From NCBI GenBank assembly GCA_003476475.1, contig DMUD01000008.1:1-14217 (forward strand): a DNA stretch of 14,217 nt, given 5' to 3'. The notes under the pieces were generated by a model. The model did no database searches. It saw only the letters and a list, made by a program, of their open reading frames with translations, and was not told the origin of the DNA. Numbering within the stretch: position 1 is the first letter of the stretch; the number at the start of each line of letters is the position of its first letter. This document shows positions 7,139 to 13,655 of the stretch, in pieces. The DNA is from Cytophagales bacterium (GTDB lineage: Bacteria > Bacteroidota > Bacteroidia > Cytophagales > UBA9547). A program made the position numbers and the translations under genes.

Positions 7139-7717
7139 TTAAATGCCTTCTGCCACTACAGTTTTTACTTCTGGTATTAGTTTAGTGAGTAAATTTTCGA
7201 TACCAGATTTTAATGTAAGAGTAGAAGAGGGGCAGCCACTACAAGAACCCTGCAGCTGTACCTTTACAATACCATCTTGGAAGGAGTGGAATGTGATATT
7301 GCCGCCATCGGATTCTACAGCGGGGCGAATGTATTCGTCCAATACAACTTGAATTTTTTGTTCTATTTCCCCCAATCCTTCAATAGATTCTTTTTTGAAA
7401 CCTTCTTTGAATAGGGGAGTGCCTTCTTCAAGCCATGCCTTAATAAAGGGTTTTAATAAGGGCACAATGTCGTTCCAGTCTGAATTTTCGTTTTTTGTAA
7501 TGGTTACAAAATTGGAGGCAATAAATACTCTTTTCACAAAATTGAACTTGAATAAATCTGTGGCGAGAGGGCTATTTTCAGCAGTAGCTAAGTCCGGATA
7601 GTCGGCACTTTGGCCGTCTGGTAACAAAGCGAAATTGGCTACAAATTTTAAACTATTAGGATTTGGATTCGATTCGGTATAAACGACTACCGGAGTTTTT
7701 TCTACTGTAGATTCCAT
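7139..7717 (-). CDS. Nfu/NifU-like iron-sulfur cluster carrier protein
   Basis: A 192-residue protein with two domains. The N-terminal Nfu_N (scaffold protein Nfu/NifU N-terminal) domain, about residues 10-100, shows YTESNPNPNSLKFV and the segment FNFVKRVFIASNFVTITKNE. The C-terminal NifU-like domain, about 117-190, has IRPAVESDGGNITF and the cluster-binding CSGC motif (C159 and C162) in GSCSGCPSSTLTL. Such proteins bind a [4Fe-4S] cluster through the CxxC of a dimer and pass it to target enzymes in the cytoplasm. No suf, isc or nif genes are nearby, so this is not a nitrogen-fixation locus. It is divergent from tgt with 74 bp between starts. The length and domain order match the bacterial and mitochondrial NFU1 type rather than classical three-domain NifU. 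Confidence 0.93.
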   Translation of the reverse strand: MESTVEKTPVVVYTESNPNPNSLKFVANFALLPDGQSADYPDLATAENSPLATDLFKFNFVKRVFIASNFVTITKNENSDWNDIVPLLKPFIKAWLEEGTPLFKEGFKKESIEGLGEIEQKIQVVLDEYIRPAVESDGGNITFHSFQDGIVKVQLQGSCSGCPSSTLTLKSGIENLLTKLIPEVKTVVAEGI

Positions 7718-7780
7718 GTCTTTTTTTAATAAATAACAATCTTACGAATTTTTGGTTCGTACTGGTTCGAAATTTACAAA

Positions 7781-7788
7781 TATCTTTG
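7781..7788 (+). promoter_or_regulatory. Possible -7 element at the tgt start
   Basis: TATCTTTG is an exact match to the Bacteroidota -7 consensus TAnnTTTG and ends only 3 nt before the tgt ATG at 7792. If used, transcription would begin at or next to the start codon, giving a nearly leaderless mRNA. The -33 region has no TTTG at the right distance, so an upstream promoter is also possible. Confidence 0.35.
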
Positions 7789-7791
7789 AAC

Positions 7792-8922
7792 ATGAAATTT
7801 GATTTGAGCCACCAAGATTTACATTCCAACGCTAGAGCAGGGTTGATACATACTAGTCATGGCATGATAGAAACTCCCATTTTTATGCCTGTTGGCACAA
7901 AAGGTTCTGTAAAAGGAGTACACATGCGCGAATTGGAAACCGATATACAGGCGCAAATCATTTTAGGGAATACCTATCATTTGTATTTGAAACCAGGGCC
8001 TGATTTTTTGAAGGAGGTGGGCGGCCTACACAAATTTATAGGGTGGGACAAGCCTATTCTTACCGATAGTGGGGGCTATCAAGTATATTCGCTGGCGCAA
8101 CAAAGAAAAATAACGGAAGAAGGAGTTTGGTTCAAATCATACATCGACGGTTCTAAACATTTTTTTTCACCAGAAAGTGTGATGGATATTCAGCGTGCCA
8201 TAGGCGGCGACATTATCATGGCTTTCGACGAATGCACGCCTTATCCTTGCGATTACCAATATGCCAAGCGCAGCATGGAGATGACTCATCGCTGGTTGAA
8301 GCGTTGCTGTATTCGATTTGATGAAACAGAAAGCATCTACGGTTACCCTCAGACTTTGTTTCCCATTGTGCAAGGCAGCACTTATCGCGATTTACGCATT
8401 CAGTCGGCCGAAACAGTCGCTTCTTTCGAACGCGAAGCAAATGCGATAGGTGGTCTATCGGTTGGAGAACCTGCCGAAGAAATGTATGAAATGGCAGATG
8501 TTGTTTGTCAAATATTGCCCAAAAATCGACCTAGGTACTTGATGGGTGTAGGTACGCCTGTCAATCTACTCGAGTGTATTGCATTGGGAATTGATATGTT
8601 TGATTGTGTGATGCCTACCCGCAACGGTCGAAACGGCATGCTATTTACAACTCAAGGCACCATCAATATAAAAAATAAAAAATGGGAGAAGGATTTTAGT
8701 CCTATCGATGAAAGTTTGGGAGCCTACGTGGGCACTTTGCACAGCAAGGCCTATTTGCGCCACCTTATCATGAACGATGAGATTTTGGGTGGTCAAATTG
8801 CCAGTTTGCAAAATCTAGGTTTTTATTTGTGGTTGATGCGCGAAGCAAGACAACACATAATATTGGGAGACTTCAGGGCTTGGAAAGATAGAATGGTGCC
8901 GATAATAGGCAGTAGGCTTTGA
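7792..8922 (+). CDS. tgt: tRNA-guanine transglycosylase (queuine tRNA-ribosyltransferase)
   Basis: A 376-residue TIM-barrel enzyme that exchanges guanine-34 of GUN-anticodon tRNAs for preQ1, the step that inserts the queuosine precursor. The ATG at 7792 was preferred over an in-frame TTG at 7786. Active-site landmarks are intact: LTDSGGYQVYSL with D92, MAFDECTPYP with D146, GGLSVGE, and the nucleophile in MFDCVMPTRNGRNG, D271. The zinc site is not. The canonical CxCx2C followed by His 26 residues later (C302, C304, C307 and H333 in E. coli) aligns with L309, A311, G314 and Q340, so all four ligands are replaced. The surrounding fold residues (SKAYLRHL, EILGGQIASLQNLGFYLWLM) are conserved, so this is not a frameshift. 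No queC, queD, queE, queF or queA gene is in the window. Transglycosylase activity is expected but not certain. Confidence 0.95.
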   Translation: MKFDLSHQDLHSNARAGLIHTSHGMIETPIFMPVGTKGSVKGVHMRELETDIQAQIILGNTYHLYLKPGPDFLKEVGGLHKFIGWDKPILTDSGGYQVYSLAQQRKITEEGVWFKSYIDGSKHFFSPESVMDIQRAIGGDIIMAFDECTPYPCDYQYAKRSMEMTHRWLKRCCIRFDETESIYGYPQTLFPIVQGSTYRDLRIQSAETVASFEREANAIGGLSVGEPAEEMYEMADVVCQILPKNRPRYLMGVGTPVNLLECIALGIDMFDCVMPTRNGRNGMLFTTQGTINIKNKKWEKDFSPIDESLGAYVGTLHSKAYLRHLIMNDEILGGQIASLQNLGFYLWLMREARQHIILGDFRAWKDRMVPIIGSRL

Positions 8923-8925
8923 ACT

Positions 8926-8953
8926 AAAAAAAAGCCCTAGAAAAACTAGGGCT
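8926..8953 (-). terminator. Rho-independent terminator of the RRM protein gene
   Basis: AGCCCTAG (8933-8940) and CTAGGGCT (8946-8953) form a perfect 8-bp stem with a 5-nt loop. On the minus strand the hairpin is followed by eight T, the classic intrinsic layout. It lies 31 nt past the RRM gene stop. On the plus strand it sits just after the tgt stop but lacks a T run, so it would end tgt transcripts less efficiently. Confidence 0.88.
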
Positions 8954-8984
8954 GAAACATTCTATTTATAGATAATGAATACTG

Positions 8985-9230
8985 TTAGTCTCTTGGAAGA
9001 GCTTCTTTCACTACCAAGGCACGACCAAATTCCTCTTTGTTATTCAATTGGGCTACCGCTGTCTTGGCCTCAGAATCATTGGGCATTTCCACGAAGCCAA
9101 AACCTTTAGAACGACCTGAGGCTTTGTCCATCACTACTTTTGCGGAACTTACTTCTCCGTAGCTCTCAAACAACTCTTTCAAACTGTCGTTTGTAACCTT
9201 GAAATTCAAATTTGCGACGAAAATATTCAT
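8985..9230 (-). CDS. Small RRM-type RNA-binding protein
   Basis: An 81-residue protein that is essentially one RNA recognition motif. RNP2 is IFVANL at residues 3-8. RNP1 is RSKGFGFVEM at about 40-49, with the two aromatic positions that stack on RNA bases. The beta-alpha-beta order (SLKELFESYGEVSSAKVV, then SEAKTAVAQLNNKEEFGRALVV) is standard. Such stand-alone RRM proteins occur in cyanobacteria and Bacteroidota and bind single-stranded RNA; some respond to cold, which I cannot show here. The gene is monocistronic, with a well-placed promoter upstream (9263-9293) and an intrinsic terminator downstream, and its compact structure suggests strong expression. No glycine-rich tail follows the RRM. 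The RNA targets are unknown. The family assignment is very secure. Confidence 0.94.
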   Translation of the reverse strand: MNIFVANLNFKVTNDSLKELFESYGEVSSAKVVMDKASGRSKGFGFVEMPNDSEAKTAVAQLNNKEEFGRALVVKEALPRD

Positions 9231-9262
9231 AAAGCACTAATTAAATTACAACTACTAAACAA

Positions 9263-9293
9263 TAAAGATAATCAAACGTTCTTTATAATCAAA
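9263..9293 (-). promoter_or_regulatory. Bacteroidota-type promoter for the RRM protein gene
   Basis: On the minus strand TTTG (9290-9293), exactly 19 nt, then TATCTTTA (9263-9270) matches the TTTG-N19-TAnnTTTG pattern with one mismatch. The predicted start is near 9256, giving a leader of about 25 nt. The region upstream to 9476 (the end of the PstS-like gene) is strongly AT-rich and contains the 12-bp palindrome AAAGTTAACTTT at 9461-9472; I see no further gene in it. Confidence 0.55.
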
Positions 9294-9476
9294 TGTATTT
9301 AGAACAATAGTTTTTTAATGAATTCTTAATTATCTTGAACAAACATAACACTTTGACGTTAAAAAAACATTGAGTTATGATTTTTTTAGTTTCCAAAATA
9401 TATTAAAAAAATGAGAAAAGTTTTACTGTTTGTGTTGTGGGTTTTTTCCAAAAAGCTTGAAAAGTTAACTTTGATA

Positions 9477-10304
9477 TTAATCAATAGGCATGTGGTCGTG
9501 TTTGGCAATAATAGTTTTTCCTAAATCCGACCTCACAAAATCGATAAAATGCTTTAATTTTTCCTCGTCTTTTTTGCGGTAATAAAAATAATAAGTTCGG
9601 TAAATTGGGTAAGAGAGATTGGCAATGTTTTCGGCAGTAGGAGAATAGTAGTCGATATCGTTCACTGAAATTTTGAGCATTTTTGTGTTTTTATCAACGC
9701 TACCAAATCCCAAGTAAGCGATAGAGTTTATGTTTTTAGCCACATTGGCTTTCAGCTGGGCATTTGTGCCTAGCATCATTGCCCTAGAGGTATAGTTCAT
9801 GTTTTCAAGAAACAAATCTTTAAACCCAAGGTAACAACCAGAAGTATTGGAGCGAATGTACACGCGAATGGGGGCCTCGTTGCCTCCTACTTCTTTCCAG
9901 TTGGTAATATAGCCTGCAAAGATGTTTCCGACTTGTTTTTTAGTCAGTTTCGTAATCGGATTGGCTTTGTTTACTACTACTGTGAAAGCTTCTTTGGCAA
10001 ATTGAATTTCGGCAAGATTTATATTGTCTTGCTGAAATTCAGCAAGTTCTTCATCGGTCATTTTTCTTGATGTAACAGCAATGTCCGTTTGGCCGTCTTT
10101 CAAATATACAATACCCATAGTACTCCCAAAGCCTGCCAAATCAATCATTCTATCTTTGTACTTGCTTACATAGGCTTCGCGAAGTTTTGTCATGATACGT
10201 AAACCAGCTTCACTACCTCTTATTACTACAATAGGGTTTTGGTTTTGCGCAAGGGAAATGAAAGTGTAAAAAAGTAGGTTTAAAGAAAGACAAAAACTTT
10301 TCAT
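9477..10304 (-). CDS. PstS-like periplasmic substrate-binding protein
   Basis: A 275-residue protein of the phosphate-binding-like PBP superfamily. The start was set at the ATG at 10304 because this gives a signal peptide (MKSFCLSLNLLFYTFISLAQ). The longer reading from 10394 adds a second hydrophobic stretch from intergenic DNA. Family features are GSEAGLRIMTKLREAY, GFGSTMGIVYLKDGQTDIAVTSR, KEAFTVVVNKANPI, KKQVGNIFAGYITNWKEVGG and the ligand-loop region RVYIRSNTSGCYLGFKDLF. The order matches PstS and the PBP_like_2 group of phosphate, tungstate or similar oxyanion binders. No pstC, pstA, pstB or phoU is adjacent, so it works with a transporter or sensor encoded elsewhere or acts alone. The lack of a lipobox Cys after the signal peptide suggests a soluble periplasmic form. 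Its ligand is uncertain. Confidence 0.85.
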   Translation of the reverse strand: MKSFCLSLNLLFYTFISLAQNQNPIVVIRGSEAGLRIMTKLREAYVSKYKDRMIDLAGFGSTMGIVYLKDGQTDIAVTSRKMTDEELAEFQQDNINLAEIQFAKEAFTVVVNKANPITKLTKKQVGNIFAGYITNWKEVGGNEAPIRVYIRSNTSGCYLGFKDLFLENMNYTSRAMMLGTNAQLKANVAKNINSIAYLGFGSVDKNTKMLKISVNDIDYYSPTAENIANLSYPIYRTYYFYYRKKDEEKLKHFIDFVRSDLGKTIIAKHDHMPID

Positions 10305-10504
10305 AAATGAATGATGAATAATAGTTGGAGTTAAAAATACGCTCAATTTTTCAAAATAATATGCTAACAAAATGAAAATGCTTAGAAAAGTCAAGAAATT
10401 GTGCTGTAAACCTTGGATATAAGATTCCTATATTTCTGATTTAGGAAGTTTATTAGCTTGTATTTTTTTAAGATATTGCGGTACAGATTATTCAACTTTA
10501 TAAG

Positions 10505-11455
10505 ATGAAAAACTTCCTTTCGGTCGAAGATGTTAAAGATGTTCAAAAGCTATTGAAAAAAGCTTTTAAAATCAAGAAAAACCCTTTTGAGCATGCTCAT
10601 TTGGGTAAAAACAAGACTATTGGACTTGTATTTATGAATCCAAGCACTCGCACACGTCTCAGTACTCAGCGCGCCGCCAACAATTTGGGCTTGAATGTGA
10701 TGGTCATGAACATGGACAAAGAAGGCTGGGCACTTGAGACTCAGGAAGGAATCGTCATGAACCAAAATACTGTTGAGCACATAAAAGACGCAGCTGCTGT
10801 GATGGGGCGTTATTGTGAGATTATTGGTATTCGTTCTTTTCCAAAGTTGGTTGACAAACAGGAAGACTATTCGGAAGATTTTTTTCAAAAGTTTATTAAG
10901 TATGCCAAGGTGCCTATTGTCAGTCTGGAAAGCGCCACCTTGCACCCTCTTCAATCTTTTGCCGATCTTATTACTATCGAAGAGTATAAAACGAAGGAAA
11001 GACCAAAGGTGGTACTTTCTTGGGCACCGCACATAAAGCCTTTGCCTCAGGCGGTAGCCAATTCATTTTCTGAATGGATGCAAAAAGCTGATGTCGATTT
11101 TATCATCACACATCCACAAGGTTATGAACTCGATAAAAAATATACGGGTGCTACCCCAGTAATACACAATCAGGAAAAAGCCTTAAAAAATGCTGACTTT
11201 ATTTACGTAAAGAATTGGTCTAGTTATGCTGAATATGGCAAGGTGCTGAGCTTAGATGGCGGTTGGATGCTGACAAATGAAAAACTAAAAATAACAAACA
11301 ATGCCAAAGTGATGCATTGTTTGCCCGTACGTCGCAATATCGAATTGTCGGATGAAGTTTTGGACAGTGAGCATTCTCTTGTGGTAGAACAAGCTGAAAA
11401 CCGTATCTATGCTTGTCAAACAGTGTTGAAAGAAATACTGCAGAAGAATTTCTAG
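10505..11455 (+). CDS. argF': N-succinylornithine (or N-acetylornithine) carbamoyltransferase
   Basis: A 316-residue carbamoyltransferase of the acyl-ornithine branch of arginine synthesis, forming acyl-citrulline from acyl-ornithine and carbamoyl phosphate. The carbamoyl-phosphate motif is NPSTRTRLS, residues 45-53. W75 lies in KEGW. HCLPVRRN at 271-278 is the form found in the acetyl/succinyl enzymes rather than in ordinary ornithine transcarbamylase. The specificity residue, Pro90 in the Bacteroides fragilis succinyl enzyme and Glu92 in the Xanthomonas acetyl enzyme, is V90 here (NTVEHIKDAA). A small residue at that site favours the succinyl substrate, so I lean to succinylornithine. The gene stands alone, 200 bp from the divergent PstS-like gene and 4 bp from the convergent hypothetical. 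The other arg genes are outside the window. The ATG follows an AT-rich leader without a Shine-Dalgarno motif. Confidence 0.94.
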   Translation: MKNFLSVEDVKDVQKLLKKAFKIKKNPFEHAHLGKNKTIGLVFMNPSTRTRLSTQRAANNLGLNVMVMNMDKEGWALETQEGIVMNQNTVEHIKDAAAVMGRYCEIIGIRSFPKLVDKQEDYSEDFFQKFIKYAKVPIVSLESATLHPLQSFADLITIEEYKTKERPKVVLSWAPHIKPLPQAVANSFSEWMQKADVDFIITHPQGYELDKKYTGATPVIHNQEKALKNADFIYVKNWSSYAEYGKVLSLDGGWMLTNEKLKITNNAKVMHCLPVRRNIELSDEVLDSEHSLVVEQAENRIYACQTVLKEILQKNF

Positions 11456-11459
11456 AGTT

Positions 11460-12467
11460 TTATATGCCAACGCTCTGCGCGAAGTTTTCGGGATAAAACT
11501 TTCTGCCAATCAAATCAAATAGTTCATTTACTTCTAAGCTGTCTATTTCCCAATTAAATCTAATAGAATAATGGTCAATTATTAGGTTGACAGCTTTTTC
11601 GTAAGAATCTGAACTGTCGGCTAGCGACATCGCGTTTTCAAAAGCTGCATTGTCACCATTGAAAAGCGACTTGGTGAACATGATTTTTTGGTTGATGCTC
11701 ATGGCCGACCTAATGTCTACTACTTTGTTTTTGGTATGAAGATTAAGTGGTGTTTCTTTTTGTTCTTTTACTACCAAATCATTTATGGTCAGTTGTTCGG
11801 GCTGAAAGTTGTCTGTCAACGTGTTTGACTTATTTTTAGAAGGCTCGGCATAATGGAAATCAGAAGGGTTAACTGGGAGTACACCATTTAATAAATGGGC
11901 TAAATTGTTTTCTACAACAATGTCATTATAGTTGTTTCCAAACTCGGTTTTTACCAATGTTATCAACTCACTTCCTTTTTTGTCTCCCCATTCATCTGAA
12001 TGTTCTTTCAAGTAAATGGCTAATTTTGGGTGAGCTTTCAAATATTTGAAAAGGTTTTTTAGTTCTTCGGAACTGTATTTTTTTTCAGATTGAAAATATT
12101 TTTGTTCCAAATACTGAACAGGAGCCATCACATAAAAAATGGCGTTTGAAATGGCTTGAAGTACCAATGGGGTTAAATCTTCTTTCGAAACCAAAATATG
12201 TTGTGAAAGCTTAGCCATGAATGCTTTCAAGGCCTCTTGGACATTTGCATTTTTATAATCGAAGAAAGGACTTTTTAGTTTGCTGTTTTCTTCATGCCAT
12301 TTGGCAAACAATTGCTGAATAATAAACAGGTTGACTTGTTCTATAGGGCTCAACAGCAATATTTCCTGACCAGTTACTTTGTCGCCTTTAAAGTATTTTT
12401 CCAGAAATGGGTTCAATGCTTTGCGTGAATATAGTTCTATAGCAGAGAAATTGAGGTTGTTTTCCAT
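11460..12467 (-). CDS. Conserved Bacteroidota-type hypothetical protein
   Basis: A 335-residue soluble protein with no signal peptide or membrane segment and no name that I can support. It divides into an alpha-helical N-terminal part, about 1-205, a polar linker of about 40 residues rich in Asn, Thr, Lys and Gln (SKNKSNTLTDNFQPEQLTIND), and a compact C-terminal part of about 85 residues. The C-terminal pattern SINQKIMFTKSLFNGDNAAF, then SYEKAVNLIIDHY, FNWEIDSLEV and ELFDLIGRKFYP resembles a helical module often found at the end of uncharacterised Bacteroidota proteins. It follows ung by 45 bp on the same strand and has its own candidate -7 element, so it may be transcribed alone or with ung. 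Its stop lies 4 bp from the stop of convergent argF'. A link to DNA repair is suggested by position only. Confidence 0.8.
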   Translation of the reverse strand: MENNLNFSAIELYSRKALNPFLEKYFKGDKVTGQEILLLSPIEQVNLFIIQQLFAKWHEENSKLKSPFFDYKNANVQEALKAFMAKLSQHILVSKEDLTPLVLQAISNAIFYVMAPVQYLEQKYFQSEKKYSSEELKNLFKYLKAHPKLAIYLKEHSDEWGDKKGSELITLVKTEFGNNYNDIVVENNLAHLLNGVLPVNPSDFHYAEPSKNKSNTLTDNFQPEQLTINDLVVKEQKETPLNLHTKNKVVDIRSAMSINQKIMFTKSLFNGDNAAFENAMSLADSSDSYEKAVNLIIDHYSIRFNWEIDSLEVNELFDLIGRKFYPENFAQSVGI

Positions 12468-12484
12468 AAATATATGTACAGTTG

Positions 12485-12492
12485 CAAAGATA
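12485..12492 (-). promoter_or_regulatory. Possible -7 element for the conserved hypothetical gene
   Basis: On the minus strand TATCTTTG, identical to the element before tgt, ends 17 nt before the ATG at 12467 in the 45-bp ung gap. No TTTG lies at the usual -33 distance. Confidence 0.35.
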
Positions 12493-12512
12493 ATTTTGTG
12501 GTACTTAATATA

Positions 12513-13175
12513 CTACCAATCTATCTCACTTATGCCATGTTTTTTTAAATAAAGATTGGTTTTGCTGAACGGACTGCTCCCGAAGAATCCTTTGTGCGCC
12601 GAAAATGGCGATGGATGTGGGGAGGAAATAATAAAATGTTTGTTCCCTTCTATCAAAGTTTTCTTTTTTTGTGCGTAGGCTCCCCACAAGATAAATACCA
12701 CATTTTCTTTTTTTTGCGATGCAATTTCTATTACCCGGTCAGTAAAGACTTCCCAACCTTTGTTATAGTGAGAAGCTGGTGAATTTGCTCGTACGGTTAG
12801 TGTGGCATTAAGTAATAAAATGCCTTGTTGTGCCCAACGCAACAAATTGCCAGTATTTGGCAAAGGCTTTCCTATATCTTGCTGCAATTCCTTGAAGATA
12901 TTCATAAGCGAAGGTGGCGTTTTTATACCATCGTTTACAGAGAAACATAGTCCGTTAGCTTGGCCTGCACCATGGTAGGGGTCTTGTCCTAAAATTACAA
13001 CTTTGAGATTTTCTAAAGGACACATATCAAATGCGGCAAATATTTCTTTTTCAGGTGGATATACCACATGGTTCTTGTATTCTGTTTTTAAAAATTGACT
13101 CAAGTCGGCGAAATAACTTTTTTGAAACTCTTGCTCTAAGTGTTTTTTCCAATCGGCTTTTATATTTAATTCCAT
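12513..13175 (-). CDS. ung: Uracil-DNA glycosylase, family 1
   Basis: A 220-residue family-1 UDG, which excises uracil from DNA in base-excision repair. Motif A GQDPYHG holds the catalytic Asp, D65 (E. coli D64). F78 in LCFSV stacks on uracil. N123 in LLLNATLTV recognises the base. The C-terminal HPSPFSAHKGFFG motif starts with H187, the residue of the same number in E. coli, and supplies the minor-groove loop. PPEKEIFAAF and TPPSLMNIFKEL are also typical. The length is normal and every active-site residue is present. The ATG at 13175 gives the expected N terminus (MELNIKADWKKHL). It is divergent from apaG, with 90 bp between starts, and followed by the hypothetical gene at 45 bp. Confidence 0.97.
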   Translation of the reverse strand: MELNIKADWKKHLEQEFQKSYFADLSQFLKTEYKNHVVYPPEKEIFAAFDMCPLENLKVVILGQDPYHGAGQANGLCFSVNDGIKTPPSLMNIFKELQQDIGKPLPNTGNLLRWAQQGILLLNATLTVRANSPASHYNKGWEVFTDRVIEIASQKKENVVFILWGAYAQKKKTLIEGNKHFIISSPHPSPFSAHKGFFGSSPFSKTNLYLKKHGISEIDW

Positions 13176-13207
13176 ATCAGGGTAATGGTATTAATTTTCT
13201 AAAAATA

Positions 13208-13238
13208 TTTCAAAATAATTAACAAATTCTTACATTTA
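13208..13238 (+). promoter_or_regulatory. Putative Bacteroidota-type promoter for apaG
   Basis: TTTC (13208-13211), 19 nt, then TACATTTA (13231-13238) matches TTTG-N19-TAnnTTTG with one mismatch in each box. The predicted start is near 13243, giving a leader of about 22 nt before the apaG ATG. Confidence 0.4.
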
Positions 13239-13265
13239 GCGGTTTAAACTACAAAATAATACACC

Positions 13266-13652
13266 ATGCTTACAGAAATAACAGAAGGTGTGAAAATTAC
13301 AGTGGTGGTAGAATATCAACCCTATTATTCTAACCCTGTTCAGTCTCATTTTGTATTCACCTACAATATCACCATTGAAAATTGTAGCGATTATACTGTT
13401 CATTTGCTCAGAAGGCATTGGAATATTTCAGATTCTAACGGCGAAACACGCCATGTAGATGGAGAAGGTGTGGTAGGCCAACAACCCTTGTTGGAACCTG
13501 GTCAATCGCACCAGTACATATCTGGGTGCAATCTGAAGACAAATATTGGGAAAATGGCGGGCACGTACTTGATGGAAAGAATATTCGATGGAAAAAAAAT
13601 TTATGTAAAAATTCCCGAATTTACTATGATTGTGCCTTATAAACTCAATTAG
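13266..13652 (+). CDS. apaG: ApaG-domain protein (Co2+/Mg2+ efflux protein ApaG)
   Basis: A 128-residue single-domain ApaG protein with an immunoglobulin-like/fibronectin III-like beta fold. The start ITEGVKITVVVEYQPYYSNP, the core FVFTYNITIENCSDYTVHLLRRHWNI, the Gly-rich loop GEGVVGQQP and the end PLLEPGQSHQYISGCNL then GTYLMER are all family hallmarks. The name comes from the E. coli ksgA-apaG-apaH operon and its role in cobalt resistance. The biochemical role is unclear, and the same fold occurs in F-box proteins as a protein-interaction domain. Here it stands away from ksgA and apaH. It is divergent from ung and followed in the same reading frame, after a single TAG, by a methyltransferase gene, with which it is almost certainly cotranscribed. 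Confidence 0.93.
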   Translation: MLTEITEGVKITVVVEYQPYYSNPVQSHFVFTYNITIENCSDYTVHLLRRHWNISDSNGETRHVDGEGVVGQQPLLEPGQSHQYISGCNLKTNIGKMAGTYLMERIFDGKKIYVKIPEFTMIVPYKLN

Positions 13653-13655
13653 TCT

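Noticed and set aside
7139..7717. Evidence for nitrogen fixation from a NifU-like protein.
   Set aside because: The protein has the general Nfu architecture used in housekeeping Fe-S delivery, and no nif genes are present.
9411..9524. A 37-codon + strand ORF starting MRKVLLFVLWVFSKKL, resembling a signal peptide.
   Set aside because: It is very short, its second half is antisense to the end of the PstS-like gene, and it has no clear promoter or terminator. It is probably a chance frame in AT-rich DNA.
10305..10394. A 30-residue N-terminal extension of the PstS-like protein.
   Set aside because: The extension translates the AT-rich upstream region and places a hydrophobic stretch before a normal signal peptide; the ATG at 10304 is the better start.
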